A DNA stretch of 63,809 bases. Source: Streptomyces cellostaticus. Its GTDB lineage: Bacteria > Actinomycetota > Actinomycetes > Streptomycetales > Streptomycetaceae. A program made the translations under genes and the position numbers. The stretch covers positions 1 through 63,809 of the forward strand of contig NZ_JALLIN010000042.1 of the NCBI RefSeq assembly GCF_023630175.1, in the 5' to 3' direction. Position 1 is the stretch's first letter, and every line of letters starts with the position of its first letter. The notes below the pieces were generated by a model that had not been told where the DNA came from, made no database searches, and saw nothing but the letters and a program-made list of their open reading frames with translations. Shown in pieces: positions 33,546 to 41,864 of the stretch.

Positions 33546-35171
33546 TCAGCCCAGCCGGTCCGCCAGCGCCTTGAACTCGGCCCAGGACAGCTCGGGCCTG
33601 CCCGGGTCCCACAGCTTCTGCACGGTGGCCCGGAGCGGCATCCGGATGCCGGCGGCCACCTGTGCCTCGGTCTGGGCGCCCGGGATGTCGCTCCACACGG
33701 CGAACGAGCCGCCGCGGATCTGCCCGTCGTAGCTCGACGGGACGGCGGTCGTGCCGCGCAGCACGCGCGGGTTCCACTGCTCGTAGATCCGCTGCCCGGT
33801 CGGGTAGACGAAGGTCTGCGGCTGGCCGAGGACGTAGTACAGGAACTCGTCGTTGTAGTTGAGGACCTTGCGGCCGTCGCGCAGGTACTCCACCGGCTGC
33901 CGGGCGCCGATCTCCTTGCCGGTCCAGTAGGCGACCTGGAGGTCGTCGGCGGGCCGCACGGAGGTGTTCCGGAAGAAGCCGTCGTTCCAGGCCCGCATGG
34001 TCCGGTGGTGGGCGCGTACGGTGGCGGCGCGGTCGTTGAGCCAGCCGGTGGCGAGGTCGGCGACGGTCGCGCCGGAGCCGTACTTCCGCCGGGCGGCGGC
34101 CGCGAGCTGCGGGTAGGAGGCCTGCGGGTCCGACACCGTCAGCGCCTGGTACTCGTCGCCGCCGAGGTGCCACTGGCCGCCCGGGAAGACCCCGGCGAAC
34201 TCGTTCAGCAGGTCGTCGACGATCTTGGCTGAACCGGCCTTGGAGATGTCGATCGCACCGCGCGTGGCGACCCCGTTCGCGTTGCGGAGCTGCAGGTCGG
34301 GGTGGGGGGCCATGACCGCGCCCAGGTGGCCCGGCGAGTCGATCTCGGGCACGACCGTGATGTGCCGGCTCTTCGCCAGGTCCACGATCCGCTTGACCTG
34401 CGCCTTGGTCAGATGGTCCTTGGAGACGATCTCGGGATGGCTGCTGGACTCGATCCGGAAGGCCTGGTCGTCGGAGAAGTGCAGTCCCAGCTCGTTGAAC
34501 TTCAGGTCGCCCAGTTCGCGTATCCGGTCCTCGATCCAGGACGCGCTGTACGGCTTGCGGGCTATGTCCAGGTTGAAGCCGCGCACCGGCTTGGCGGGCC
34601 GGTCGCGCACGACGCCCTCCGGTGCCGTGCCGCCGCCGTGGACCTCCTGCTTGAGGGTGCGGGTGCCGTAGAACACGCCGCTCTCACCCGGCCCGCTTAT
34701 GTCGACCCGGCCGTCGCGGACCGTCATGGTGTACGACTCCGGGTCGCCGCCCCGCGCGCCCAGCGAGAGGCGGACGTCCCCGGCCCGCTCGTCGTCCTTC
34801 TCCCCGGCGTACGTCAGCCCCAGTTCACCGGCCGTCAGCCGGCCCTCGTCGGCCAGCGACGGATCGCTCACCAGCACCCGCCCGCCCTTCTCCGGGCGCC
34901 AGCCGGGGCCGTGCGCCGCGGTGTGGGAGGCGACCGCGGGTATGGTGCGCGGCGCCCGGGAGAGCGGATAGGAGCGGCTGGGCGACGGGCTGCTCGGCGC
35001 CCGGCCGGACGGGGCCTGCGCCACGTCCCCGGCCGGTCTTCCGCCGGTGTCCGCCGAGGCCCACACGCCGACGCCCACACCGAGCGCGACCGTCCCCGCG
35101 AAAGCCGCGGCGACCACCGCCCGCTTCCGCCTCACCTGCTGCGCCGACGCCCGGCGCCTGTGCTGGGTCAC
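33546..35171 (-). CDS. secreted GH20 beta-N-acetylhexosaminidase
   Basis: A 541-residue glycosidase releasing terminal GlcNAc or GalNAc from chitin fragments, peptidoglycan fragments or glycans. An N-terminal signal or anchor (about 18-40) and a Ser/Pro linker precede the GH20b alpha/beta domain (about 95-195). The catalytic barrel follows, with RGFNLDIARK, FSDDQAFRIE and VVPEIDSPGHLG. HLGGDEY, near residue 337, carries the Asp-Glu pair for substrate-assisted catalysis. The start is a GTG at 35171; its ribosome site is weak. The length is normal for secreted actinobacterial GH20 enzymes. Confidence 0.9.
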   Translation of the reverse strand: MTQHRRRASAQQVRRKRAVVAAAFAGTVALGVGVGVWASADTGGRPAGDVAQAPSGRAPSSPSPSRSYPLSRAPRTIPAVASHTAAHGPGWRPEKGGRVLVSDPSLADEGRLTAGELGLTYAGEKDDERAGDVRLSLGARGGDPESYTMTVRDGRVDISGPGESGVFYGTRTLKQEVHGGGTAPEGVVRDRPAKPVRGFNLDIARKPYSASWIEDRIRELGDLKFNELGLHFSDDQAFRIESSSHPEIVSKDHLTKAQVKRIVDLAKSRHITVVPEIDSPGHLGAVMAPHPDLQLRNANGVATRGAIDISKAGSAKIVDDLLNEFAGVFPGGQWHLGGDEYQALTVSDPQASYPQLAAAARRKYGSGATVADLATGWLNDRAATVRAHHRTMRAWNDGFFRNTSVRPADDLQVAYWTGKEIGARQPVEYLRDGRKVLNYNDEFLYYVLGQPQTFVYPTGQRIYEQWNPRVLRGTTAVPSSYDGQIRGGSFAVWSDIPGAQTEAQVAAGIRMPLRATVQKLWDPGRPELSWAEFKALADRLG

Positions 35172-35325
35172 TCAGCCAACGTACGACCGTTCGGCCCCGC
35201 ACCCGTCATCGGGGCGTTCCGAAACTCTTCCGTACGGGTGAAATTCAGATACCCGTCGGACACACTGTGACCACGCTCGATAACGTAGCGGCACAGCCTT
35301 CACAAGATCCCCTGCCACATCACCC

Positions 35326-35886
35326 GTGACGCGAGGACCCACGCTGCCTGCGCACCGTCTCCCGTACCTCCCCACCCCGCTGGACGCCTTCAACGCCGCC
35401 CCCGCCGACGAGGCGGGCGCGATGCTGCTGCGCTGCCTGCGCAGTCCTCGCTGGTCCGGGCGGGTCGCCGAACACCGGCCCTATCCCGACCTGGACGCCC
35501 TGCTGGCGGCCGCGGACGAGGCGGCGTACGACCTGCCCGCGGCCGATCTGGCCGGGGCCCTGGCGGGCGAGCCGCTGCCCGAGCTGCCGGAGGACACCTA
35601 CCAGGCGGCGCACATGGCGCTGAGCGCGGCGCACGCGGCCTACGAGGCGAAATTCGGGCACGCGTTCGTCATCCATCTGGGCGACATCCCGGACTACGAG
35701 GTCATCGACCGCGCCCTGGAGGGCATCCGGTCACGATTGGCGAACGATCCCGAGGAGGAGCGGGTCACGGCGGCGGAGGAACTGCGGCGCCTGGCGAGGC
35801 ACCGGCTGACGGCGTTCCTGGCGGGCCCGGCGCCCCGCCCGCCGAGTGGCGCGACCAGCCACAACACGCCCGCTTCCGGGATATGA
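35326..35886 (+). CDS. OHCU decarboxylase-like protein with a degenerate active site
   Basis: A 186-residue protein resembling 2-oxo-4-hydroxy-4-carboxy-5-ureidoimidazoline decarboxylase (UraD). It shows FNAAPADEAGAMLLRCLRSP, RPYPDLDALLAAADEAAYDL, HAAYEAKFGHAFVI and RLANDPEEERVTAAEELRRL. The family's catalytic HPRIG segment and the following SRxEQ stretch should come after the DLAGALA part. Here that position reads GEPLPELPEDTYQAAH, without the catalytic His. The fold is therefore probably kept while the uric acid pathway activity is doubtful. No other ureide genes are nearby. The GTG at 35326 is the likely start. Confidence 0.65.
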   Translation: MTRGPTLPAHRLPYLPTPLDAFNAAPADEAGAMLLRCLRSPRWSGRVAEHRPYPDLDALLAAADEAAYDLPAADLAGALAGEPLPELPEDTYQAAHMALSAAHAAYEAKFGHAFVIHLGDIPDYEVIDRALEGIRSRLANDPEEERVTAAEELRRLARHRLTAFLAGPAPRPPSGATSHNTPASGI

Positions 35887-35934
35887 CCGCACGTACCACC
35901 CGAATGCCGCACCCCTAGCCCGTCCGGTGCCACT

Positions 35935-36074
35935 TTGATCACACAAGTAGGCCCCCCGTAAGCCTCACCGCGCCGCATGGATACGATGCTGAGGGCCGGT
36001 GGACCGTACCCGGCCGGGCCCGACCGACAGTGAAGCCGGCGCGGCCCTAGTCCCCGCTCCCGGAGGGTTCTTCC
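35935..36074 (+). promoter_or_regulatory. probable sdh promoter region
   Basis: The 188 bases between the decarboxylase-like gene and sdhC must contain the sdh promoter. TTGATC at 35935-35940 and a good TACGAT (-10 type) at 35982-35987 are visible, but they are too far apart to be one promoter. The GGAGGG ribosome site of sdhC lies at 36061-36066. No riboswitch-like fold was recognised. Confidence 0.3.
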
Positions 36075-36455
36075 GTGCCGGCTGGAACGCTGTACCGCGG
36101 ACGGGAAGGAATGTGGTCCTGGGTGGCTCACCGAGTCACCGGCGTCCTCATCTTCTTCTTCCTGTTCGTGCATGTGCTGGACACCGCACTCGTCCGTGTC
36201 TCCCCCGAGGCCTACGACAAGGTCGTGGCGACCTACAAGACGCCGATCGTCGCGCTGCTGGAGTACGGCCTCGTCGCCGCCATCCTCTTCCACGCGCTCA
36301 ACGGCCTGCGCGTCATCGCCGTCGACTTCTGGTCCAAGGGCCCGCGCTACCAGAAGCAGATGTTCTGGACCGTGATGGGCGTCTGGATCGTCCTGATGAT
36401 CGGCGCGCTCTACCCGGTCCTCGGCCACGCCGCTCGTGCCCTGTTCGGGAGCTGA
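36075..36455 (+). CDS. sdhC: succinate dehydrogenase cytochrome b556 subunit
   Basis: A 126-residue membrane anchor of complex II. Three helices lie near 20-42, 60-82 and 96-118. Conserved features include the N-terminal SWVAHRVTG and the FHALNGLRVIAVDFW segment that supplies a heme ligand and quinone-site residues. The GTG at 36075 has GGAGGG 6 to 8 bases upstream. It is the first gene of sdhCDAB and is separated by 5 bases from sdhD. Confidence 0.95.
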   Translation: MPAGTLYRGREGMWSWVAHRVTGVLIFFFLFVHVLDTALVRVSPEAYDKVVATYKTPIVALLEYGLVAAILFHALNGLRVIAVDFWSKGPRYQKQMFWTVMGVWIVLMIGALYPVLGHAARALFGS

Positions 36456-36460
36456 CACTC

Positions 36461-36943
36461 ATGTCCACGACTGAAACCCCCGCGTCCGGAGTCGGCCCCG
36501 TCGAGGGCGCCGCCGTGTACTCCGCCGACGACCCCGCCCCGCTGATCGAGGCGCCGCGCAGGCGGACCAAGAAGACCCCCAGGTCCACCCGGGGCAACTT
36601 CGAGCTGGCCGCCTGGCTGTTCATGCGCCTGTCCGGCGTCGTGCTGGTCGTCCTCGTCATCGGCCACCTGCTGATCCAGCTCGTCCTGGACGGCGGCGTC
36701 TCCAAGATCGGCTTCGCCTTCGTGGCCGGCCGCTGGGCGTCCCCGTTCTGGCAGGTCTGGGACCTGCTGATGCTGTGGCTCGCGATGCTGCACGGCGCCA
36801 ACGGCCTGCGCACGGTCATCAACGACTACGCCGAGCGCCCGAACACCCGGCTGTGGCTGAAGGCTCTGCTCTACACCGCCACGGTGTTCACGATCCTGCT
36901 CGGCACGCTGGTGATCTTCACCTTCGACCCGAACATCCGCTAG
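36461..36943 (+). CDS. sdhD: succinate dehydrogenase membrane anchor subunit
   Basis: A 160-residue second anchor of complex II. An unusually long hydrophilic N-terminus of about 55 residues, ending in the basic RRRTKKTPRSTRG, precedes three helices. The histidine-containing MLHGANGLRTVINDYAERP matches the heme and quinone region of actinobacterial SdhD. The ATG at 36461 follows sdhC closely, and sdhA begins 20 bases after the stop. Confidence 0.93.
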   Translation: MSTTETPASGVGPVEGAAVYSADDPAPLIEAPRRRTKKTPRSTRGNFELAAWLFMRLSGVVLVVLVIGHLLIQLVLDGGVSKIGFAFVAGRWASPFWQVWDLLMLWLAMLHGANGLRTVINDYAERPNTRLWLKALLYTATVFTILLGTLVIFTFDPNIR

Positions 36944-36962
36944 GCACGGGGCTGCGAGAATC

Positions 36963-38717
36963 ATGAAGATCCACAAGTACGACACAGTCATCGTCGGCGC
37001 CGGCGGCGCCGGCATGCGCGCGGCCATCGAGTCGACGAAGCGCAGCCGCACCGCGGTCCTGACCAAGCTCTACCCCACCCGCTCCCACACGGGCGCCGCG
37101 CAGGGCGGCATGGCCGCCGCGCTGGCCAACGTGGAGGAGGACAACTGGGAGTGGCACACCTTCGACACGGTCAAGGGCGGTGACTACCTGGTCGACCAGG
37201 ACGCCGCGGAGATCCTGGCGAAGGAGGCCATCGACGCCGTCCTCGACCTGGAGAAGATGGGCCTGCCGTTCAACCGGACGCCCGACGGGACGATCGACCA
37301 GCGCCGCTTCGGCGGTCACTCCCGCAACCACGGCGAGGCCCCGGTCCGCCGGTCCTGCTACGCCGCGGACCGCACCGGCCACATGATCCTCCAGACGCTG
37401 TACCAGAACTGCGTCAAGGAGGGCGTGGAGTTCTTCAACGAGTTCTACGTCCTGGACCAGCTCATCACCGAGGTCGACGGCGTCAGGAAGTCGGCCGGCG
37501 TGGTGGCGTACGAGCTGGCGACCGGCGAGATCCACATCTTCCAGGCGAAGGCCGTGATCTACGCCTCCGGCGGCACCGGCAAGTTCTTCCGGGTGACCTC
37601 CAACGCGCACACCCTCACCGGTGACGGCCAGGCCGCCGTCTACCGCCGGGGCCTGCCGCTGGAGGACATGGAGTTCTTCCAGTTCCACCCGACCGGCATC
37701 TGGCGCATGGGCATCCTCCTCACCGAGGGTGCGCGCGGCGAGGGCGGCATCCTCCGCAACAAGGACGGCGAGCGCTTCATGGAGAAGTACGCGCCGGTCA
37801 TGAAGGACCTCGCGTCCCGTGACGTCGTCTCCCGCTCCATCTACACGGAGATCCGCGAGGGCCGCGGCTGCGGTCCCGAGGGCGACCACGTCTACCTGGA
37901 CCTCACCCACCTGCCGCCGGAGCAGCTCGACGCCAAGCTCCCGGACATCACCGAGTTCGCGCGGACCTACCTCGGTATCGAGCCCTACACGGACCCGATC
38001 CCGATCCAGCCGACCGCGCACTACGCCATGGGCGGCATCCCGACCAACGTCGAGGGCGAGGTCCTGGCGGACAACACCACCGTCGTCCCCGGCCTCTACG
38101 CGGCCGGCGAGGTGGCCTGCGTGTCGGTGCACGGCGCCAACCGCCTGGGCACCAACTCGCTGCTGGACATCAACGTGTTCGGCCGGCGCGCGGGCATCGC
38201 CGCCGCCGAGTACTCGGCGAGGGCAGACTTCGTCGAGCTGCCGGCGGACCCGGAGTCGCTCGTCGTCGAGCAGATCGAGCGGCTGCGCACCTCCACCGGC
38301 AGCGAGCGGGTGGCCGCCATCCGTCGTGAGCTGCAGGAGACCATGGACGCCAACGTCATGGTGTTCCGCACCGAGCAGACGATCAAGACGGCCGTCGAGA
38401 AGATCGCCGAGCTGCGCGAGCGCTACAAGAACGTGGCGATCCAGGACAAGGGCAAGCGGTTCAACACGGACCTCCTCGAGGCGATCGAGCTGGGCAACCT
38501 GCTCGAACTGGCCGAGGTCATGGCCGTCTCGGCGCTCGCCCGCAAGGAGTCCCGCGGCGGTCACTACCGCGAGGACTACCCGAACCGCGACGACGTCAAC
38601 TTCATGCGGCACACCATGGCGTACCGCGAGGTCGGCGACGACGGTTCGGAAACCGTCCGTCTCGACTACAAGCCGGTCGTCCAGACCCGCTACCAGCCGA
38701 TGGAGCGTAAGTACTGA
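36963..38717 (+). CDS. sdhA: succinate dehydrogenase flavoprotein subunit
   Basis: A 584-residue catalytic subunit oxidising succinate to fumarate. The FAD-binding dinucleotide fold is VIVGAGGAGMRAA (residues 9-21). The covalent FAD site is His42 in YPTRSHTGAAQGG. FQFHPTGIW, GARGEGGILRNKDGERF and HGANRLGTNSLLD contain substrate-binding and structural residues. Length and order are standard. The stop overlaps the ATG of sdhB. Confidence 0.97.
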   Translation: MKIHKYDTVIVGAGGAGMRAAIESTKRSRTAVLTKLYPTRSHTGAAQGGMAAALANVEEDNWEWHTFDTVKGGDYLVDQDAAEILAKEAIDAVLDLEKMGLPFNRTPDGTIDQRRFGGHSRNHGEAPVRRSCYAADRTGHMILQTLYQNCVKEGVEFFNEFYVLDQLITEVDGVRKSAGVVAYELATGEIHIFQAKAVIYASGGTGKFFRVTSNAHTLTGDGQAAVYRRGLPLEDMEFFQFHPTGIWRMGILLTEGARGEGGILRNKDGERFMEKYAPVMKDLASRDVVSRSIYTEIREGRGCGPEGDHVYLDLTHLPPEQLDAKLPDITEFARTYLGIEPYTDPIPIQPTAHYAMGGIPTNVEGEVLADNTTVVPGLYAAGEVACVSVHGANRLGTNSLLDINVFGRRAGIAAAEYSARADFVELPADPESLVVEQIERLRTSTGSERVAAIRRELQETMDANVMVFRTEQTIKTAVEKIAELRERYKNVAIQDKGKRFNTDLLEAIELGNLLELAEVMAVSALARKESRGGHYREDYPNRDDVNFMRHTMAYREVGDDGSETVRLDYKPVVQTRYQPMERKY

Positions 38718-39496
38718 TGGCTACCCCTGTTCTGGACAAGGCGGACGCGGCCGGCCAGCCCGAGCCCGGCTTCGCCGACTCCCCCTACATCACCGTCACC
38801 TTCCGGATCCGCCGCTTCAACCCGGAGGTCTCGGCGGAGGCGGTCTGGGAAGACTTCCAGCTCGAGATCGACCCCAAGGAGCGCGTCCTCGACGGTCTGC
38901 ACAAGATCAAGTGGGACATCGACGGCACCCTGACGTTCCGCCGTTCCTGCGCCCACGGCATCTGCGGCTCCGACGCGATGCGGATCAACGGCAAGAACCG
39001 CCTCGCGTGCAAGACGCTGATCAAGGACATCAACCCCGAGAAGCCGATCACGGTCGAGCCCATCAAGGGCCTCACGGTCCTGAAGGACCTGGTCGTGGAC
39101 ATGGAGCCGTTCTTCCAGGCGTACCGGGACGTCATGCCCTTCCTCGTCACGAAGGACACGAACGAGCCCACGCGCGAGCGTCTGCAGTCCGCCGAGGACC
39201 GCGAGCGCTTCGACGACACCACGAAGTGCATCCTCTGCGCCGCGTGCACGTCGTCCTGCCCGGTGTTCTGGAACGACGGCCAGTACTTCGGTCCGGCCGC
39301 GATCGTGAACGCCCACCGCTTCATCTTCGACAGCCGTGACGAGGCGGGCGAGCAGCGCCTGGAGATCCTCAACGACCGCGACGGCGTGTGGCGCTGCCGC
39401 ACGACCTTCAACTGCACGGACGCCTGCCCGCGCGGTATCGAGGTCACCAAGGCGATCCAGGAAGTCAAGCGCGCGCTGATCACGCGCCGCTACTGA
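38717..39496 (+). CDS. sdhB: succinate dehydrogenase iron-sulfur subunit
   Basis: A 259-residue subunit passing electrons from FAD to the quinone. The [2Fe-2S] site uses Cys78, Cys83 and Cys98, with Asp86 in the position that is also Asp in E. coli. The [4Fe-4S] and [3Fe-4S] clusters are bound through Cys171, 174, 177 and 181 and through Cys227, 233 and 237. The start overlaps sdhA by one base. Two hairpins close the operon. Confidence 0.97.
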   Translation: MATPVLDKADAAGQPEPGFADSPYITVTFRIRRFNPEVSAEAVWEDFQLEIDPKERVLDGLHKIKWDIDGTLTFRRSCAHGICGSDAMRINGKNRLACKTLIKDINPEKPITVEPIKGLTVLKDLVVDMEPFFQAYRDVMPFLVTKDTNEPTRERLQSAEDRERFDDTTKCILCAACTSSCPVFWNDGQYFGPAAIVNAHRFIFDSRDEAGEQRLEILNDRDGVWRCRTTFNCTDACPRGIEVTKAIQEVKRALITRRY

Positions 39497-39515
39497 GGTC
39501 GTCCGCAGTACCCCT

Positions 39516-39551
39516 CCGAGGGCCCCGCTTCCCTGGGAGCGGGGCCCTCGG
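39516..39551 (+). terminator. sdh operon terminator, hairpin 1
   Basis: A perfect 14-bp stem (39516-39529 with 39538-39551) with an 8-base loop, starting 20 bases after the sdhB stop. This is a strong intrinsic terminator without a T-run. Confidence 0.85.
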
Positions 39552-39567
39552 GCGTGCGGGAGAACCA

Positions 39568-39594
39568 GCCCCACCGGATCCGTTCCGGTGGGGC
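39568..39594 (+). terminator. sdh operon terminator, hairpin 2
   Basis: A perfect 11-bp stem (39568-39578 with 39584-39594), loop TCCGT, followed by TTCTCG. It backs up the first hairpin and separates sdh from the VOC gene that starts 40 bases later. Confidence 0.75.
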
Positions 39595-39633
39595 TTCTCG
39601 CGTATGGTCGTGTTTGCGACCTAATGTGACGAC

Positions 39634-40044
39634 ATGTCAGACAAAGGGTCGTACGAACTGCTCGGATTCGACAACGCACTGTTCCCCGTCGGCGACCTCG
39701 GCGAGGCCGTCGACTTCTACCAGCGGGCCGGATTCACCGTCGGGTTCCGGCTCGACGAGGCCGGGATCGCCCTGCTCAAGGTGGGCGGCGAGATGCCCGG
39801 GGTCCTGCTGCGCGCCGAGGAGGCGCTGACGCACCGGCCGCCACCATGGCCCTCGCCACGGCTGTGGCTGGAGGTGGCGGACGCGCGGGCCGCGGCGCGG
39901 GAGCTGGCCGCCGCCGGGATCGCGCCGCTGGACGGGGTGTTCCCGGTGGCCACCGGATGGACCGTGGAGATCGCCGACCCCTGGGGCAACGTCGTCGGGC
40001 TCACCGACTACAGCAAGCGCCCGGAACTGGGCCGCCGGAGCTGA
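39634..40044 (+). CDS. VOC-family (glyoxalase/bleomycin-resistance fold) protein
   Basis: A 136-residue protein made of two beta-alpha-beta-beta-beta modules. The first is ELLGFDNALFPVGDLGEAVD with FYQRAGFTVGFRLDE. The second is RLWLEVADARAAARELAAAG with VEIADPWGNVVGLTDYSK; IADPWGN is the typical C-terminal strand. It could be a small-molecule-binding resistance protein or an enzyme of this superfamily, and the ligand is unknown. There is no clear ribosome site before the ATG. Only about 40 bases lie between it and the sdh terminators. Confidence 0.85.
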   Translation: MSDKGSYELLGFDNALFPVGDLGEAVDFYQRAGFTVGFRLDEAGIALLKVGGEMPGVLLRAEEALTHRPPPWPSPRLWLEVADARAAARELAAAGIAPLDGVFPVATGWTVEIADPWGNVVGLTDYSKRPELGRRS

Positions 40045-40092
40045 CCCGCGAAACGGCCGCGGTGCGCCGCGATCCGCCGCCCCTCCCTTGAG

Positions 40093-40121
40093 TTGAACAT
40101 GTTCAAAAGCAGCGCTACAGT
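40093..40121 (+). promoter_or_regulatory. promoter whose -35 box is part of a palindromic operator
   Basis: TTGAAC at 40093-40098 and TACAGT at 40116-40121 are separated by exactly 17 bases, a good vegetative promoter. The -35 box is the left half of the palindrome TTGAACATGTTCAA (40093-40106), so a bound repressor would block RNA polymerase. The promoter drives the membrane protein, DUF393 and TetR genes. Confidence 0.75.
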
Positions 40122-40137
40122 CATCTCCGTCAGCGTT

Positions 40138-40151
40138 TTGAACGCGTTCAA
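40138..40151. promoter_or_regulatory. second palindromic operator
   Basis: TTGAACGCGTTCAA, a perfect 14-bp palindrome with the same half-sites as the one at 40093-40106. Their centres are 45 bp apart. It lies downstream of the predicted transcription start and 14 bases ahead of the membrane protein ATG. It is probably a second site for the TetR protein encoded in the operon. Confidence 0.75.
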
Positions 40152-40164
40152 GAAGGGGTGGGGC

Positions 40165-40572
40165 ATGGACCGCACCGTCATCGCCTACGTCATCTACCTG
40201 GTGGTCAGCATCGCGCTGACCGTCTGGGTGGCCCGCACGCTCAGCCGCAACGGCCGGGTCTTCCTGTCCGACGTGCTGCACGGCAACGAGAAACTGGCCG
40301 ACGCCGTCAACCACCTGCTGGTGGTCGGCTTCTACCTGGTCAACCTGGGTTTCGTGGCGCTGTACCTGAACGACAGCGGCGACATCGACGACACCCGGGG
40401 CATCTTCGAGGCACTGTCGGCCAAGCTCGGCGTGGTGCTGCTGGTGCTCGGCGTGATGCACCTGGGCAACGTGTACGTGCTCAACAGGATCCGGCGCCGC
40501 GGGCTCATGGAACGGGAGCAGCAGCCCCCGGTGTCCCCGCAGGCCTGGATCCCGCCGACGGCCGGGGTGTGA
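40165..40572 (+). CDS. small integral membrane protein of unknown function
   Basis: A 135-residue protein with three predicted helices: about 5-25 (TVIAYVIYLVVSIALTVWVA), 53-72 (HLLVVGFYLVNLGFVALYL) and 93-112 (KLGVVLLVLGVMHLGNVYVL). The tail is Pro-rich and cytoplasmic. I chose the ATG at 40165, with AAGGGG upstream. A longer frame from 40093 would run through both operator palindromes and is not credible. The stop overlaps the GTG of the DUF393 gene. It is the first gene of the operon controlled by the twin palindromes. Confidence 0.8.
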   Translation: MDRTVIAYVIYLVVSIALTVWVARTLSRNGRVFLSDVLHGNEKLADAVNHLLVVGFYLVNLGFVALYLNDSGDIDDTRGIFEALSAKLGVVLLVLGVMHLGNVYVLNRIRRRGLMEREQQPPVSPQAWIPPTAGV

Positions 40573-41063
40573 GCACGGTGACCGCCACGTGGGACCGGGG
40601 CGCCACGTCCGTCCCGGTCCGCGGGCTCACCGTCCTCTACGACGCCCGGTGCGCCCTGTGCGCGCACGTGCGCGACTGGCTCGTACGACAGCCGAAGCTG
40701 GTGCCGCTGGACCTGGTCCCGGCCGGCTCCGAGGAGGCCCGCCGGCGCCACCCGGGGCTCGACCACGCGGCCACCCTGGTGGAGGTCACCGTGGTCGGCG
40801 ACTCCGGACAGGTCTACCAGGGCGCCCGGGCCTGGATCGTCGTCCTGTGGGCGCTGCGCGAACACCGCCCGCTCGCCCACCGGCTGAGCACCCCGGCCGG
40901 GGCCAGGCTGGCCCGGGGCGCGGTGCTGGCGGCCGCCAAGTGGCGGGGCGCGCAGTGGGGCGGCCAGGCGTACGGGCGGGCCGACGGCTGGTCGTACGAC
41001 CCGCGCGCGGGCTGGACCCACAACCCGCCGACCTGTTCCGGCGGCGCCTGCGCCAGTGGTTAG
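40569..41063 (+). CDS. DUF393 (DCC1-like) thiol-disulfide oxidoreductase family protein
   Basis: A 164-residue thioredoxin-like protein. The family motif D-x2-C-x2-C is at YDARCALCAHVRDWL (Asp25, Cys28, Cys31). It is followed by ARAWIVVLWALREHRPLAHR, as expected for DUF393. A C-terminal CSGGAC pair of cysteines ends the protein. The GTG at 40569 overlaps the membrane protein stop by 4 bases. Linkage to a three-helix membrane protein and a TetR regulator suggests a redox or envelope function, but the substrate is not evident. Confidence 0.85.
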   Translation: MSTVTATWDRGATSVPVRGLTVLYDARCALCAHVRDWLVRQPKLVPLDLVPAGSEEARRRHPGLDHAATLVEVTVVGDSGQVYQGARAWIVVLWALREHRPLAHRLSTPAGARLARGAVLAAAKWRGAQWGGQAYGRADGWSYDPRAGWTHNPPTCSGGACASG

Positions 41064-41072
41064 GCTCCTGTC

Positions 41073-41846
41073 GTGCCCGCGAAGAGTGAAGGCCCCGAAG
41101 AGGCCGGCCCCCAGACCAAGTCCGAGCAGACCCGCGCGCTCATCCTGGAGACCGCGATGCGGCTCTTCCAGGAGCGCGGCTACGACAAGACGACCATGCG
41201 GGCCATCGCCAAGGAGGCCGGCGTCTCCGTCGGCAACGCCTACTACTACTTCGAGGGCAAGGAGCACCTGATCCAGGGCTTCTACGACCGGATCGCCGCC
41301 GAGCACCAGTTGGCGGTCCGGGAGGTGCTGGACCGGGAGACCGATCTGGAGACGCGGCTCGCGGGCGTGCTGACCGCGTGGCTGGACATCGCCAGGCCCT
41401 ACCACGAGTTCGCGGTGCAGTTCTTCAAGAACGCCGCCGACCCCGACAGCCCGCTCAGCCCGTTCTCCCCGGAGAGCGAGCATGCGCGGGAGCAGGCCAT
41501 CAGCGTCCACCGGGAGGTGCTGGCGGGCTCGAAGTCCAAGGTGGCGCCCGAACTGCGCGACGTGCTGCCGGAACTGATGTGGCTGTCCCAGATGGGTCTC
41601 GTCCTGTACTGGGTCTTCGACCGGACCGAGGGCCGCGAGCGCAGCTACCGGCTGGCGCGGCGGGGGGCGCGGCTGACCGCCCGCGGGGTGGCCCTGGCCC
41701 GGTTCCGGGTGCTGCGCCCCCTGGTGCTGGAGGTCCACGAGCTGTTCACGGACTTCCTGCCCGGGATGACGCGGGCACTGCCCGACCCGGCGGCCGGGGG
41801 CGGACGCGTCCCCGCCCGCACGGACGGGGACGGGACCGGGGACTGA
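41073..41846 (+). CDS. TetR-family transcriptional regulator
   Basis: A 257-residue regulator. The DNA-binding domain occupies about 16-75 and contains RALILETAMRLFQERGYDKT and MRAIAKEAGVSVGNAYYYFEGKE, a textbook TetR helix-turn-helix. The remaining 180 residues are the helical ligand-binding and dimerisation region, ending in a polar tail. The GTG at 41073 is 9 bases after the DUF393 stop. It probably represses its own operon through the TTGAAC-N2-GTTCAA sites; this is inferred from position and site symmetry. Confidence 0.92.
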   Translation: MPAKSEGPEEAGPQTKSEQTRALILETAMRLFQERGYDKTTMRAIAKEAGVSVGNAYYYFEGKEHLIQGFYDRIAAEHQLAVREVLDRETDLETRLAGVLTAWLDIARPYHEFAVQFFKNAADPDSPLSPFSPESEHAREQAISVHREVLAGSKSKVAPELRDVLPELMWLSQMGLVLYWVFDRTEGRERSYRLARRGARLTARGVALARFRVLRPLVLEVHELFTDFLPGMTRALPDPAAGGGRVPARTDGDGTGD

Positions 41847-41864
41847 CCCCCCGGCCGCGGGACG

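Noticed and set aside
40093..40572. 159-residue version of the membrane protein starting at an upstream TTG
   Set aside because: That frame would translate through both operator palindromes and the promoter. The ATG at 40165 has its own ribosome site and starts right before the first helix.
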